Assembly (NCBI GenBank): GCA_051657715.1
Contig: JBOFLF010000004.1
Location: forward strand, 1 to 64,000
Direction of reading: 5' to 3'
DNA: 64,000 nucleotides
From: JBOFBH01 sp051657715
GTDB taxonomy: Bacteria > Actinomycetota > Actinomycetes > Actinomycetales > Angustibacteraceae
Shown here one piece after another: positions 17,455 through 25,178 of this stretch. Every line of letters begins with the position of its first letter. Position 1 is the first letter of the stretch. The position numbers were made by a program, and so were the translations under genes. Under the pieces are notes generated by a model that worked only from the letters and a program-made list of their open reading frames with translations, was not told where the DNA came from and did no database searches.

Positions 17455-19324
17455 CGGGCTCCGGTACCACGGCCCCTACGAGTCTTCCTGAGCCCTCGGC
17501 CAGTCCTCCGGCTGCCGGAGGTGGTGGTCCATCCGCTCGGTTGTCACCCGCCGCGGTCACCGACGTGCCTTGTCCAGCAGCGCGCCGCGGGCCGCGCCCG
17601 CCGCGACGGCGTCGGCGGATGCGGCCCGCGCTATCAGCCCCGGATTCGGTGCTCGGCGGACTGCCCGGCTGAGCATGGGGTAGATCGTCGGCGCTGTCAC
17701 GGCTCGCGGCTGGCGGTTCGGCGGATCGGATCGCGGCTCCAGCGCCACGGGTGCGTCGCCGAGTCCGTTGTCGGCGGCTCGTGCTCCCGTCAACCTCTGC
17801 CTGGTCCGGGCCGGCTTGCTCGCGCCGCCGAGCGTCGGGATCCGTAGCACCGGATCCGGGACCCGCTGATCGGCGGCGACCACGGTTTGTGGTCCTCCCG
17901 GAGGCTTGGTCCCGGCTGGCGGTCGCATGACCGCCACGGCGGTGGCGGGTGTCGCCGAGATCCTCGACTTCTTCGGCGTCCAAACCTGCCCGGACCTGCC
18001 GAGCCCGGGGCAAGGTTCCGGTGGTGCCCGGCGGGATGCCCAGGTCGAGGTAGACGTGCGAGGAGCTGGAATACGTCTCGGCCGGCTCGGGGATGCCGAG
18101 ATCGAGTGCCTTGTTGATGAGGGTCCAGCGAGGAACGTCGTCCCAGTCGACGAAGGTGACCGCGGTGCCGGTGCGCCCGGCCCGGCCCGTGCGACCGATC
18201 CGGTGCAGGTACGTCTTGTCGTCCTCCGGGCATTGGTAGTTCACCACGTGCGTGATGCCGTCGACGTCGATGCCACGGGCCGCGACGTCGGTCGCCACCA
18301 GGACGTCGACCTTGCCGGCACGGAACGCCCGCAACGACTGTTCCCGGGCGCCCTGTCCGAGGTCGCCGTGGATCGCGGCGACCGCGAAGCCGCGCTCGCC
18401 GAGCTCATCGGTGATCTTGGCGACGGTGCGTTTGGTGCGAGCGAACACCATGGTCAGGCCGCGGTCGGTGGCCTGCAGGAGGCGTGCCAACAACTCCGCC
18501 TTGTCCAACGCGTGCGCTCGGTAGACGTACTGGCTGATCGCTTTCAGGGTGACGCCCTCGTCGGTGGGGTCAACCGCTCGGATGTGGGTCGGCTGGGTCA
18601 TGAAGCGCCGGGCCAGGGAAACCACGGCACCCGGCATGGTGGCGGAGAACAGCATCATCTGGCGGTCCGACGGGGTGAGCGCGAGGAGCCGCTCGACGTC
18701 TGGCAGGAAACCCAGGTCGAGCATCTCGTCAGCCTCGTCCAGCACCAGGGTGCGGACGTGCCCGAGGCGCAGGTGACCCTGTTGGGCCAGATCCAGCAGC
18801 CGGCCCGGGGTGCCTACGACGACCTCCACGCCTCGGCGCAACGACTCCACCTGCGGTTCGTACGCCCGTCCGCCGTACACGGTGAGCACCCGGGTGGCAC
18901 GCAGCGAGCTGGCAGTCGTGAGATCGGCCGCTACCTGAACAGCGAGCTCGCGGGTCGGCACCACCACCAGCGCCTGCGGGGCACCCGGTTGCGGGAGCGA
19001 GTCGAAGTCAGCCGACCCGGGCGCCTCGGTGCGGTGTAGGAGCGGGAGCCCGAACCCCAAGGTCTTGCCGGTGCCGGTCTTGGCCTGGCCGATGATGTCG
19101 TGGCCCTCCAGCGCCACCGGCAGGGTCATCGCCTGGATAGGGAACGGCTCGATGATGCCGACCTGCTGCAGGCCCCGCACCAGGTCGGGGTGCACCCCGA
19201 ACGCGGAGAAGCCGGTGACGGGTCCGTCGGCGGTGGAGTCGATCGAGTCAGTAAGTGCCAGGTGCCCGCCGAGGTCGGTGGCGGAGGTGTCCTGGTCGGT
19301 GCGGTCAATGGTTGGTCCGGTCAC
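17429..19324 (-). CDS. rhlE: DEAD/DEAH-box RNA helicase
   Basis: 631 aa. All DEAD-box motifs are visible: Q motif (FGVHPDLVRGLQ ... PFPIQAMTLP), Walker A AKTGTGKT, PTRELAVQVA, TPGRLLDL, VLDEADEMLDLGF, SATMP, and in the second RecA domain VATDVAARGID and HRIGRTGRAG. The core ends near residue 440. A 190-residue Arg/Gly/Ser/Pro-rich tail follows (for example RIRRRRRGGRGPRR), a likely disordered RNA-binding tail. It corresponds to the RhlE-type helicase at the same place in the mycobacterial order (Rv3211). Function: RNA unwinding in ribosome assembly or mRNA decay. The downstream 2H phosphoesterase overlaps its 3' end. Confidence 0.95.
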   Translation of the reverse strand: MTGPTIDRTDQDTSATDLGGHLALTDSIDSTADGPVTGFSAFGVHPDLVRGLQQVGIIEPFPIQAMTLPVALEGHDIIGQAKTGTGKTLGFGLPLLHRTEAPGSADFDSLPQPGAPQALVVVPTRELAVQVAADLTTASSLRATRVLTVYGGRAYEPQVESLRRGVEVVVGTPGRLLDLAQQGHLRLGHVRTLVLDEADEMLDLGFLPDVERLLALTPSDRQMMLFSATMPGAVVSLARRFMTQPTHIRAVDPTDEGVTLKAISQYVYRAHALDKAELLARLLQATDRGLTMVFARTKRTVAKITDELGERGFAVAAIHGDLGQGAREQSLRAFRAGKVDVLVATDVAARGIDVDGITHVVNYQCPEDDKTYLHRIGRTGRAGRTGTAVTFVDWDDVPRWTLINKALDLGIPEPAETYSSSSHVYLDLGIPPGTTGTLPRARQVRAGLDAEEVEDLGDTRHRRGGHATASRDQASGRTTNRGRRRSAGPGSGATDPDARRREQAGPDQAEVDGSTSRRQRTRRRTRGAGAAIRSAEPPAASRDSADDLPHAQPGSPPSTESGADSAGRIRRRRRGGRGPRRAAGQGTSVTAAGDNRADGPPPPAAGGLAEGSGRLVGAVVPEPVGDRPTAG

Positions 19325-19670
19325 GGAGTGGCCTTCTGCTCGGGCAGGGCCGCAGGTTGGACGACCGGCCGCTGCGCTGGTCCTTCATTGAGGCCCGCGC
19401 GAGTGAATGCCCACACGGGATCAGAAGCGATGTGTGGTTCGAGACGGCCGTCGCGTCCCGACCTGAGGCTGCATCGACTGCGCTCGCCGACCGACCAGGC
19501 ATTCTGAGACCTGGCATTCTGAGATCCGGCATCTTGGACCCAGGCGTCCTGAAACCACGTGAGCATCCTGAAACCTCTCGATCGTACCGCCAGCTGCGCA
19601 TGCTGGCTGCCACCCTGCTGAAGATGGGCGTGGCCTGGCGCGATCGACGCTCGCACTACCCTGCGATCCC
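19325..19670. other. Divergent intergenic region (346 bp) with degenerate repeats
   Basis: Separates the minus-strand helicase from the plus-strand ferritin-like gene. It must hold promoters for both, but I cannot assign -35/-10 boxes confidently. Its middle is occupied by a degenerate 15-bp array (19498-19576). No ORF here looks coding. Confidence 0.6.
19498..19576. repeat. 15-bp degenerate tandem repeat x5, intergenic
   Basis: Consecutive units GGCATTCTGAGACCT, GGCATTCTGAGATCC, GGCATCTTGGACCCA and GGCGTCCTGAAACCA, then after 5 nt GCATCCTGAAACCT. Noncoding, yet with the same 15-bp period as most coding arrays in the window. Confidence 0.9.
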
Positions 19671-20426
19671 ATGACCGAAACCGACCCCGACTCCTCGTCC
19701 GCCACGCAGGACGTGGTCGCCACCGCCGCTGCCCACCGGCCTGACCACGCGGTGGACCCGTTTGACGACCCCGGGTACCGGGCGGCGGTCGTCGACCTGC
19801 TCGCCGTCATGGCATACGGCGAGCTGACGGCGTTCCACCGCATCGCCGCCGACCTCGACCTGGCACCCACGCTGCCGGACAAGGAAGCGCTGGGTCGTCA
19901 GGCGGTCACCGAGTTCGCTCACTACGAGCTGCTGGCCACCCGGCTGAGCGAGCTCGGCGTCGATGTCGCGGCGGCTGTTGAACCGTTCGTAGCGGCGGTG
20001 GACGACTTCCATGAGCGGACCCGGCCGTCCACCTGGCTGGAGGGGCTGGTCAAGGCGTATGTCGGGGATGGCATCGCGGCGGATTTCTTTCGCGAGGTGG
20101 CCTCAGCGCTGGACGCGGACACCCGTGCCCTGGTGCTGGAGGTGCTGCAGGACCTGGGGCAGGCGGATGTCGCGGTTCGTGCGGTCCGGGAGGCGGTCGA
20201 GGCCGACCCGGCAGTGGCCGGACGGTTGGCTCTATGGGGGCGTCGGCTCGTCGGCGAGGCGTTGTCCCAGGCTCAGCGGGTGGCCGCGGAACGCGACTCG
20301 CTGGCTGCCCTGTTGATCGGTGAGCACTCGGCCGGCGGATCCGACCTGGCGGAGGTGGGCCGGATGCTGGCTCGGATCACCGACGAGCACAGCCGGCGGA
20401 TGGAACGTCTCAGCTTGGCATCCTGA
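19671..20426 (+). CDS. Ferritin-like fold protein (Rv3210c-type)
   Basis: 251 aa. An all-helical protein with the family's ferritin-like diiron pattern: YGELTAFHRIAADL, EFAHYELLATRL, FVAAVDDFHERT and DGIAADFFREVA, with Glu/His residues spaced as in four-helix diiron proteins. It is related in sequence style to MiaE-like hydroxylases but uncharacterised in actinobacteria. It sits between the DEAD helicase and DUF3107 genes, matching the order I recall around Rv3210c. The ATG at 19671 follows a relatively long divergent intergenic region. The role is unknown; an oxidative or iron-linked function is inferred only from the fold. Confidence 0.82.
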   Translation: MTETDPDSSSATQDVVATAAAHRPDHAVDPFDDPGYRAAVVDLLAVMAYGELTAFHRIAADLDLAPTLPDKEALGRQAVTEFAHYELLATRLSELGVDVAAAVEPFVAAVDDFHERTRPSTWLEGLVKAYVGDGIAADFFREVASALDADTRALVLEVLQDLGQADVAVRAVREAVEADPAVAGRLALWGRRLVGEALSQAQRVAAERDSLAALLIGEHSAGGSDLAEVGRMLARITDEHSRRMERLSLAS

Positions 20427-20524
20427 GCCTGCGGCAAACCCACGGCGGGATCACCCGGCGTGGTGCTGTGCCGCCGCGGGCGGTGACCCGCTCAGTGCCG
20501 CGCCGTAGCCAGATCATCTGCCGA

Positions 20525-20749
20525 TCAGCCGGCGCCGAATCCCACCCGACGCTCGCTGCTCGCACCGATCTCGACATAGCCGAGCGTGTCCGCGGGGACC
20601 AGGATGGTGCTCCCCTTGTCGTCGGTCAGCTGGACGAGCCCGCTCCCGGACAGTGCCCGCTGCACGGCATCGGCCACGGTGTCGGCGGATTCCTCAGACT
20701 GGAATACGATCTCGCGAGCGACGTTCTGAACGCCGATCCTGACCTCCAC
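20525..20749 (-). CDS. DUF3107 small protein (Rv3208A/TB9.4-type)
   Basis: 74 aa from the GTG at 20747-20749 with AGGAGG about 8 nt upstream; longer upstream frames are not credible. The sequence VEVRIGVQNVAREIVFQS, then ALSGSGLVQLTDDKGSTILV, ends in the conserved VEIGASSERRVGFG, the signature of DUF3107. Its structure and function are not known to me. In mycobacteria it also lies next to a TetR regulator, as here (the TetR gene ends 150 bp upstream on the same strand). Confidence 0.93.
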   Translation of the reverse strand: MEVRIGVQNVAREIVFQSEESADTVADAVQRALSGSGLVQLTDDKGSTILVPADTLGYVEIGASSERRVGFGAG

Positions 20750-20900
20750 GAGTGGCCTCCTTGCGGTGACGTCCGGCGGCTGGGCCGTCGGGTGGTGCGC
20801 TGACAGGGTCTTGATCCGTCGGGGTGGTGCTCCGCGGATGGTCGTGCTCACACGGTCAGCCTCGCGCTGCGTGTGGGGCGCGCGACGGGACATGTGCAGG

Positions 20901-21692
20901 CTAACCGGCATCCAGGTGGAGCTGATGGGCGACCCCGCGGGCCGGCCCGTCGGCTGCCGTCGGATGGGTGGTCGACCCGCTGGTCTTGGGGAAACCACCG
21001 ATCCCGCGCCACGACAGGTGGCTGATCAGCCGGCTGGCGGCGTCCCGCGGCAGCCGGCCCGGTTGGCTCTCCCACGGTTGGCTCTTGTGGGGCTCGTCTG
21101 CCTGCGGCTGGCTCTCCTGGCCCGGCGGTGCCGGAGACTGGTCGTCGGCAGGCTGGTCCTGCCAGGTCAACCAGTACCGGGCGGTGACCTGCGCCATCCC
21201 GATCAATGCGACGCCAAGGAGGCGTGCTTGGCTCTTCGGCAGCGAGGTGTCCTCCTGGATTACCTCGGCGATCGCCTCCGCGCAGCGTTCGGTGACCGCG
21301 TCCACCCGAGCTCGGACGGCTGCCTCGTTGGTCAGGTCAGACTCGAATACCAGCCGGAACGGCTCGCCCTCGCGATCCACGAACTCGAAATAGGCCGCCA
21401 TCGTTGCGGCCACCCGCTGCTTGTTGTCCTGGGTGGAGGCCAATGCGCGCCGGACCGCGTCGACCAGCTCTTCGGCGTGCTGGTCCAAGAGCGCGAGGTA
21501 GAGTTCTAGCTTGCTCGGGAAGTGTTGGTAGAGAACAGGTTTGGACACCCCGGCCTGTTCGGCTATGTCGTCCATCGCGGCCGCGTGATAGCCGCAGCGG
21601 ACGAAGACCTCCTGAGCGGCGCCAAGCAGCTGAGCGCGCCGCGCGGTACGGGGCAACCGGCCGGGCCGAGCCGGAAACGTCTGCGACGTCAC
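20901..21692 (-). CDS. TetR/AcrR-family transcriptional regulator
   Basis: 263 aa. The N-terminal HTH is canonical: RRAQLLGAAQEVFVRCGYHA, then MDDIAEQAGVSKPVLYQHF and PSKLELYLALL. The ligand domain (65-180) has HAEELVDAVRRAL and FRLVFESDLTNE. It is the counterpart of the Rv3208 TetR next to DUF3107. A hydrophilic insertion of about 25 residues (around 185-210, GQESQPQADEPHKSQPWESQ) sits before the last helix (SRLISHLSWRGIGGFP). It is encoded by four degenerate 15-bp repeats. The ligand and operator are unknown; it may repress itself and the adjacent divergent DUF3152 gene. Confidence 0.92.
   Translation of the reverse strand: MTSQTFPARPGRLPRTARRAQLLGAAQEVFVRCGYHAAAMDDIAEQAGVSKPVLYQHFPSKLELYLALLDQHAEELVDAVRRALASTQDNKQRVAATMAAYFEFVDREGEPFRLVFESDLTNEAAVRARVDAVTERCAEAIAEVIQEDTSLPKSQARLLGVALIGMAQVTARYWLTWQDQPADDQSPAPPGQESQPQADEPHKSQPWESQPGRLPRDAASRLISHLSWRGIGGFPKTSGSTTHPTAADGPARGVAHQLHLDAG
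21061..21120. repeat. 15-bp degenerate tandem repeat x4 inside the TetR gene
   Basis: Plus-strand units GGTTGGCTCTCCCAC, GGTTGGCTCTTGTGG, GGCTCGTCTGCCTGC and GGCTGGCTCTCCTGG. They are read on the minus strand as the hydrophilic insertion before the last helix of the regulator. Confidence 0.9.
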
Positions 21693-21845
21693 GAGGAAGC
21701 CTCCTGGAGGACACAGCCGCGGTCCGCGGGTCGATCGATCCTACGCACCTGAGCCGGCCGACCACGCGAGCCGGCCGACCCGCCGGCCGCACCTGCCAGC
21801 TCACGGGCACCGGACCGGTGTGGTGGCCATTCCTGATGTGCCCGG

Positions 21846-22868
21846 GTGTCCTTCCTCTGGAAGAGGACGAGTCGTGACATCCTCACCTGCGTGCGTGGTC
21901 CCCAGCCAGTCGGTACTTGTGGCTCGGTGCCGACCGCGGCCACCTTTCGCCGACGCCGGCTTGGCGTCGGCTCCCTGGCTCTGGTCGCGCTGTTGACCAC
22001 TCTCGGGGTGGTCGGCCACGTGGGGTCTGGCGGTCGCGGTGTCGCGAGCGGCGCCGCAGCATCAGGGGTGGCGAGTCCACCCGGCTCCGCGGTGACCGGG
22101 CCGGGCGCCGCGTCCTCCCGCGGTCGTGGGGCCGATGGTGAGCACGGCCGGGGGTCGGCCGGTGCCAGCTTCGGAGCAGGTGACGGTTCGGGCGCCGACA
22201 GATCAGCTCCCGGCTCGACGACTCCCGGCTCGACGGGGCGCGGGTCGGCAGGTCGTGGCTCGGCGGGTACTGCCGGATCCGCGCAGGTGGCGCTGGACAT
22301 CCCGGATCGTGGGTCTGGCGTGTTGCAGACCGTGCCCGGGTCGACGTCAGCGCCCGGGCGGGGCGACATCGTGCGGGTACGCGTGCAGGTCGAGCGCGAG
22401 GTTTCTAGGGCGGGGGTGGACGCGGCAAAGGTCGCCCAGTTCGTGATGAGCACCCTGAACGACGACCGTTCCTGGAGCCGCGGCAACACCCGCCGGTTCG
22501 CTCGGACCGGCAGCGACGTGCGAGGTGTCGCGGACATCACCGTGGTCCTCGCGACCCCCGGGACCACGGAGCGGATGTGTCAGCCGTTGCGGACCTACGG
22601 CAGGTTGTCGTGCGGCATCGGGCAGCGAGCAGTGCTCACGATGTACCGGTGGCTGCGGGGTACCGAGGAGTTCGACGACCTGACGACCTACCGCCGGTAC
22701 CTCGTCAACCACGAGGTGGGCCACCTGCTCGGCCGAGGGCACGAACCCTGCTCCGGTGCGGGCCGGCTCGCGCCGGTCATGCAGCAGCAGACCATCCAGG
22801 TGGCGCCGTGCCGCCCGAACGCCTGGCCCTATCCCTCACCGCCCTATCCCTCACCGCCCTATCCTTAA
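21846..22868 (+). CDS. DUF3152 secreted/anchored metallopeptidase-like protein
   Basis: 340 aa from GTG; the true start may be nearer the basic RRRRLGVGSLALVALLTTLG segment (about residues 35-55), the signal/anchor helix. A Gly/Ser/Pro-rich extracellular linker follows (about 60-150, partly built of 15-bp repeats). The conserved DUF3152 domain (about 165-335) has a zinc-peptidase-like motif VNHEVGHLLGRGH (HExxH plus a third His) and a cysteine pair context (GHEPCSGAGRLAPVMQQQT). It is probably an exported zinc-dependent protease. In mycobacteria Rv3207c sits between TetR and moeB1, as here. The stop codon lies inside a 15-bp repeat array. Confidence 0.87.
   Translation: MSFLWKRTSRDILTCVRGPQPVGTCGSVPTAATFRRRRLGVGSLALVALLTTLGVVGHVGSGGRGVASGAAASGVASPPGSAVTGPGAASSRGRGADGEHGRGSAGASFGAGDGSGADRSAPGSTTPGSTGRGSAGRGSAGTAGSAQVALDIPDRGSGVLQTVPGSTSAPGRGDIVRVRVQVEREVSRAGVDAAKVAQFVMSTLNDDRSWSRGNTRRFARTGSDVRGVADITVVLATPGTTERMCQPLRTYGRLSCGIGQRAVLTMYRWLRGTEEFDDLTTYRRYLVNHEVGHLLGRGHEPCSGAGRLAPVMQQQTIQVAPCRPNAWPYPSPPYPSPPYP
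22209..22268 (+). repeat. 15-bp degenerate tandem repeat x4 in the DUF3152 linker
   Basis: Units CCCGGCTCGACGACT, CCCGGCTCGACGGGG, CGCGGGTCGGCAGGT and CGTGGCTCGGCGGGT, encoding a PGSTT/RGSAG-like linker. Confidence 0.88.
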
Positions 22869-22871
22869 CCG
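22827..22871 (+). repeat. 15-bp tandem repeat x3 containing the DUF3152 stop codon
   Basis: Two identical units CCCTATCCCTCACCG (PYPSP) and a third, CCCTATCCTTAACCG, whose base changes create the TAA stop. The C-terminus is therefore PYPSPPYPSPPYP. Confidence 0.97.
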
Positions 22872-22992
22872 CCCGGTTCACGACCCGCCCGGTCCGCAAT
22901 CCGCTTGACCCATCTGTGATGTGGCCGTGGCAAGCCTCCCGGCTGTCTGCGGCATCTGAACACGGCGCGGTTCCCGGACGTAGAGTCGACGG

Positions 22993-24177
22993 GTGAGCTT
23001 GCCACCGGTGGTCGAACCAGGCCCCCCGCTCACCCGCGACCAGGCCACCCGGTACGCCCGACACCTGCTCATCCCCGATGTCGGCGAGTTGGGCCAGCGG
23101 CGGCTGGCCGCCGCTCGGGTATGCGTGCTGGGTGCTGGAGGTCTCGGTTCCCCCGCACTGCTGTACCTCGCCGCGGCCGGTGTCGGCACCATCGGCGTGA
23201 TCGACCCGGACGTCGTCGAGGCGTCCAACCTGCAGCGCCAAGTGGTGCACGGCCAGGACGACCTCGGCCGGCTCAAGGTGGACTCGGTCCGGGACCGGCT
23301 GGCCCAGGTGAACCCGCTCGTCGACGTGGTCACCCACCCGGTGCGGTTGGACTCCGGCAACGCCCGGCAGCTGCTCGCCGGTTACGACGTGGTGGTCGAC
23401 GGCACCGACACGTTCGCGACCCGCTACCTGGTCAACGACGCCTGCGTGCTGCTCGGCGTGCCGTGCGTGTGGGGCTCGGTGCTGCGGTTCGACGGCCGGG
23501 CGTCGGTGTTCTGGGGTAGGCGAGGCCCGTGCTACCGCTGTCTGTTCCCGCAGCCGCCGCCAGCGGGCAGTGTCCCGTCCTGCGCCCAGGCCGGTGTGCT
23601 CGGGTTGCTGTGCGGGGCGATCGGCGCCGTTCAGGGCACCGAGGTGGTCAAGCTGGTGACGGGGATCGGTGAGCCGCTGGTCGGCCGGCTCCTGGTCCAC
23701 GACGCCCTCCGGGCGAGCTGGCAGGAGATCGTCGTCCGCGCCGACCCTCGATGCGACGTCTGCGGTGACGTCCCGACGATCGTCTCCGACGACCAGCTGG
23801 GACGAACCGGTGCGCCGGACCGGCGGGCTTCCTCCGATGAGGTGTCGGCCCTGCCGGCGGTCGACGCCACGGAGCTGGCTGAGCTGCTGGCCGAACGGGA
23901 TGGGGGCGGGCGCGACCTCTTGCTGATCGACGTCCGGGAGGCGCAGGAGCGGGCCGTCGACCAGATCGCCGGGTCGTGGTCGATGCCGGTCGGGCTGTTC
24001 GACTCCGGTGCGGCGCTGTCACAGGTTCCGTTCGACCGGCCGGTGGTGCTGCACTGCGCAGCAGGCAGCCGGTCGGCTCGAGCGCTCAGGGTGCTGCTGG
24101 CGGCGGGACATCCCGCGGCCCGGCACCTGGAAGGCGGGATCATCGCATGGCGGGACCGGAACGCCGACGATGCTTAG
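22993..24177 (+). CDS. moeZ: MoeB/ThiF adenylyltransferase fused to rhodanese (MoeZ-like)
   Basis: 394 aa from GTG. The E1-like adenylation domain (1-270) has the nucleotide loop VLGAGGLGSPALLYLAAAG, the IDPDVVEASNLQRQV segment, DGTDTFATRYLVNDA, and zinc cysteines CYRC and CDVC. A C-terminal rhodanese domain (about 285-390) carries the active-site loop LHCAAGSRSARAL with the catalytic Cys. Such fusions adenylate the C-terminus of sulfur-carrier proteins (MoaD, CysO, ThiS-like) and pass sulfur to them, for molybdopterin, cysteine or natural-product thiolation. It occupies the moeB1 (Rv3206c) position. MoaE is encoded 23 kb away in this window, but no MoaD is. Confidence 0.95.
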   Translation: MSLPPVVEPGPPLTRDQATRYARHLLIPDVGELGQRRLAAARVCVLGAGGLGSPALLYLAAAGVGTIGVIDPDVVEASNLQRQVVHGQDDLGRLKVDSVRDRLAQVNPLVDVVTHPVRLDSGNARQLLAGYDVVVDGTDTFATRYLVNDACVLLGVPCVWGSVLRFDGRASVFWGRRGPCYRCLFPQPPPAGSVPSCAQAGVLGLLCGAIGAVQGTEVVKLVTGIGEPLVGRLLVHDALRASWQEIVVRADPRCDVCGDVPTIVSDDQLGRTGAPDRRASSDEVSALPAVDATELAELLAERDGGGRDLLLIDVREAQERAVDQIAGSWSMPVGLFDSGAALSQVPFDRPVVLHCAAGSRSARALRVLLAAGHPAARHLEGGIIAWRDRNADDA

Positions 24178-24230
24178 GTATCGGACTGCACACGATCTGG
24201 CGGCACACGGGGGGACGGACGCTCCGCGAC

Positions 24231-24641
24231 TCAGCGACACGCCTTCTTGAGGTCGTCCACTGCTTGTTGGGCCTGCTCTTGGGTGCCGTCCGCGATGGTC
24301 CGCAACGGGGCGACGACGTCCTCCGGGACACCAGCGCTGTCCGCCACCGAGGTGAGTTGGCGTGCCGCCTGCTTGCCCGTGGCGCTCACCCGCCCGCTGG
24401 CCAGCGGGGCGCCTTTCTCGGTGAGCTGGCAGATCTGTTGCCGCACCTGATCGGCCGCTTCGCTCTTGATGCTCTCGGTGACGTCGCCGACCGCTTGGCT
24501 GGCGGTGTCCGACGCGGCGTCCTGGACTTGGCTGCACGCGGGCACGGTGCCCACCACGACCGCGGCGATCACGGTGCTGAGCCAGGTGCTGAGCCGGATG
24601 CCGGTGGCCGGGCGAGCAGCTCGCCGCAAAGGAGACCACAC
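24231..24641 (-). CDS. Small secreted protein, possible lipoprotein
   Basis: 136 aa from a GTG at 24639-24641. Basic N-terminus, then a hydrophobic core STWLSTVIAAVVVGTVPAC that could be a signal peptide. VPAC would be a non-standard lipobox with the cysteine at about residue 36. The mature part is helical and hydrophilic (DAASDTASQAVGDVTESIK ... TQEQAQQAVDDLKKAC) with two further cysteines. I recognise no domain. The start choice is uncertain because the frame stays open far upstream. Convergent with the moeZ gene and divergent from the ATL gene (59 bp). Confidence 0.6.
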   Translation of the reverse strand: MWSPLRRAARPATGIRLSTWLSTVIAAVVVGTVPACSQVQDAASDTASQAVGDVTESIKSEAADQVRQQICQLTEKGAPLASGRVSATGKQAARQLTSVADSAGVPEDVVAPLRTIADGTQEQAQQAVDDLKKACR

Positions 24642-24700
24642 GCGGGCAGTGTGGCACGGGGCACCTGGTTGGCGGCAGGCGGTCCTGGCACAGTGGGCCG

Positions 24701-25012
24701 GTGTTCTGCCCTGACGATGCGATCCCGCCCTACGCCGCGGCGGTGCTGGACGTCGTGGAGCGGATACCGACCGGCCAGGTGCTGACCTATGGCGATGTCG
24801 CGGAGTACCTCGGATCGGGTGGGCCTCGGCAGGTGGCGGCAGTGCTGGCACGGTATGGAGGGGGTGTCGGGTGGTGGCGGGTGTTGCGCGCGGACGGAAC
24901 GGCTGCCCCGCACCTGTGGCGTCGGGCGCTGGCGGCGTATCGGCGGGAAGGAACGCCGCTGCGCGCCGACGGTCGCCGGGTGGACCTGGCTCGGGCCAGG
25001 TGGTCCGGGTAG
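24701..25012 (+). CDS. Alkyltransferase-like protein (ATL)
   Basis: 103 aa from GTG. It resembles the DNA-binding domain of O6-alkylguanine-DNA alkyltransferases (VVERIPTGQVLTYGDVAEYL, then GSGGPRQVAAVLARYG). The PCHR active-site tetrad is replaced by GWWRVLRADG, the hallmark of ATL proteins, which bind O6-alkylguanine without repairing it and recruit nucleotide excision repair. It lies directly upstream of adnA, as Rv3204 does in mycobacteria, which keeps a DNA-repair cluster together. Confidence 0.92.
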   Translation: MFCPDDAIPPYAAAVLDVVERIPTGQVLTYGDVAEYLGSGGPRQVAAVLARYGGGVGWWRVLRADGTAAPHLWRRALAAYRREGTPLRADGRRVDLARARWSG

Positions 25013-25178
25013 CCGGGTGGTCCGGGTGGTCCGGGTAGGCCAAGTCTCAGGATGCGACGGTGCGGCCACGGTGTTTCGGTCACGGTGCCGGCGCCTTGTC
25101 GAACGTGTCGGGCGGTGGTGGTGTGTCGGGTCCGACGGGCCGGGCGGGGTGTCGTTGCCTTGTGGTGGGATCGGTGAG

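Noticed and set aside
24789..25178. N-terminal extension of the adnA frame by 130 codons
   Set aside because: It overlaps the ATL gene on the same strand and has no similarity to AdnA; the GTG at 25179 gives the expected N-terminus.
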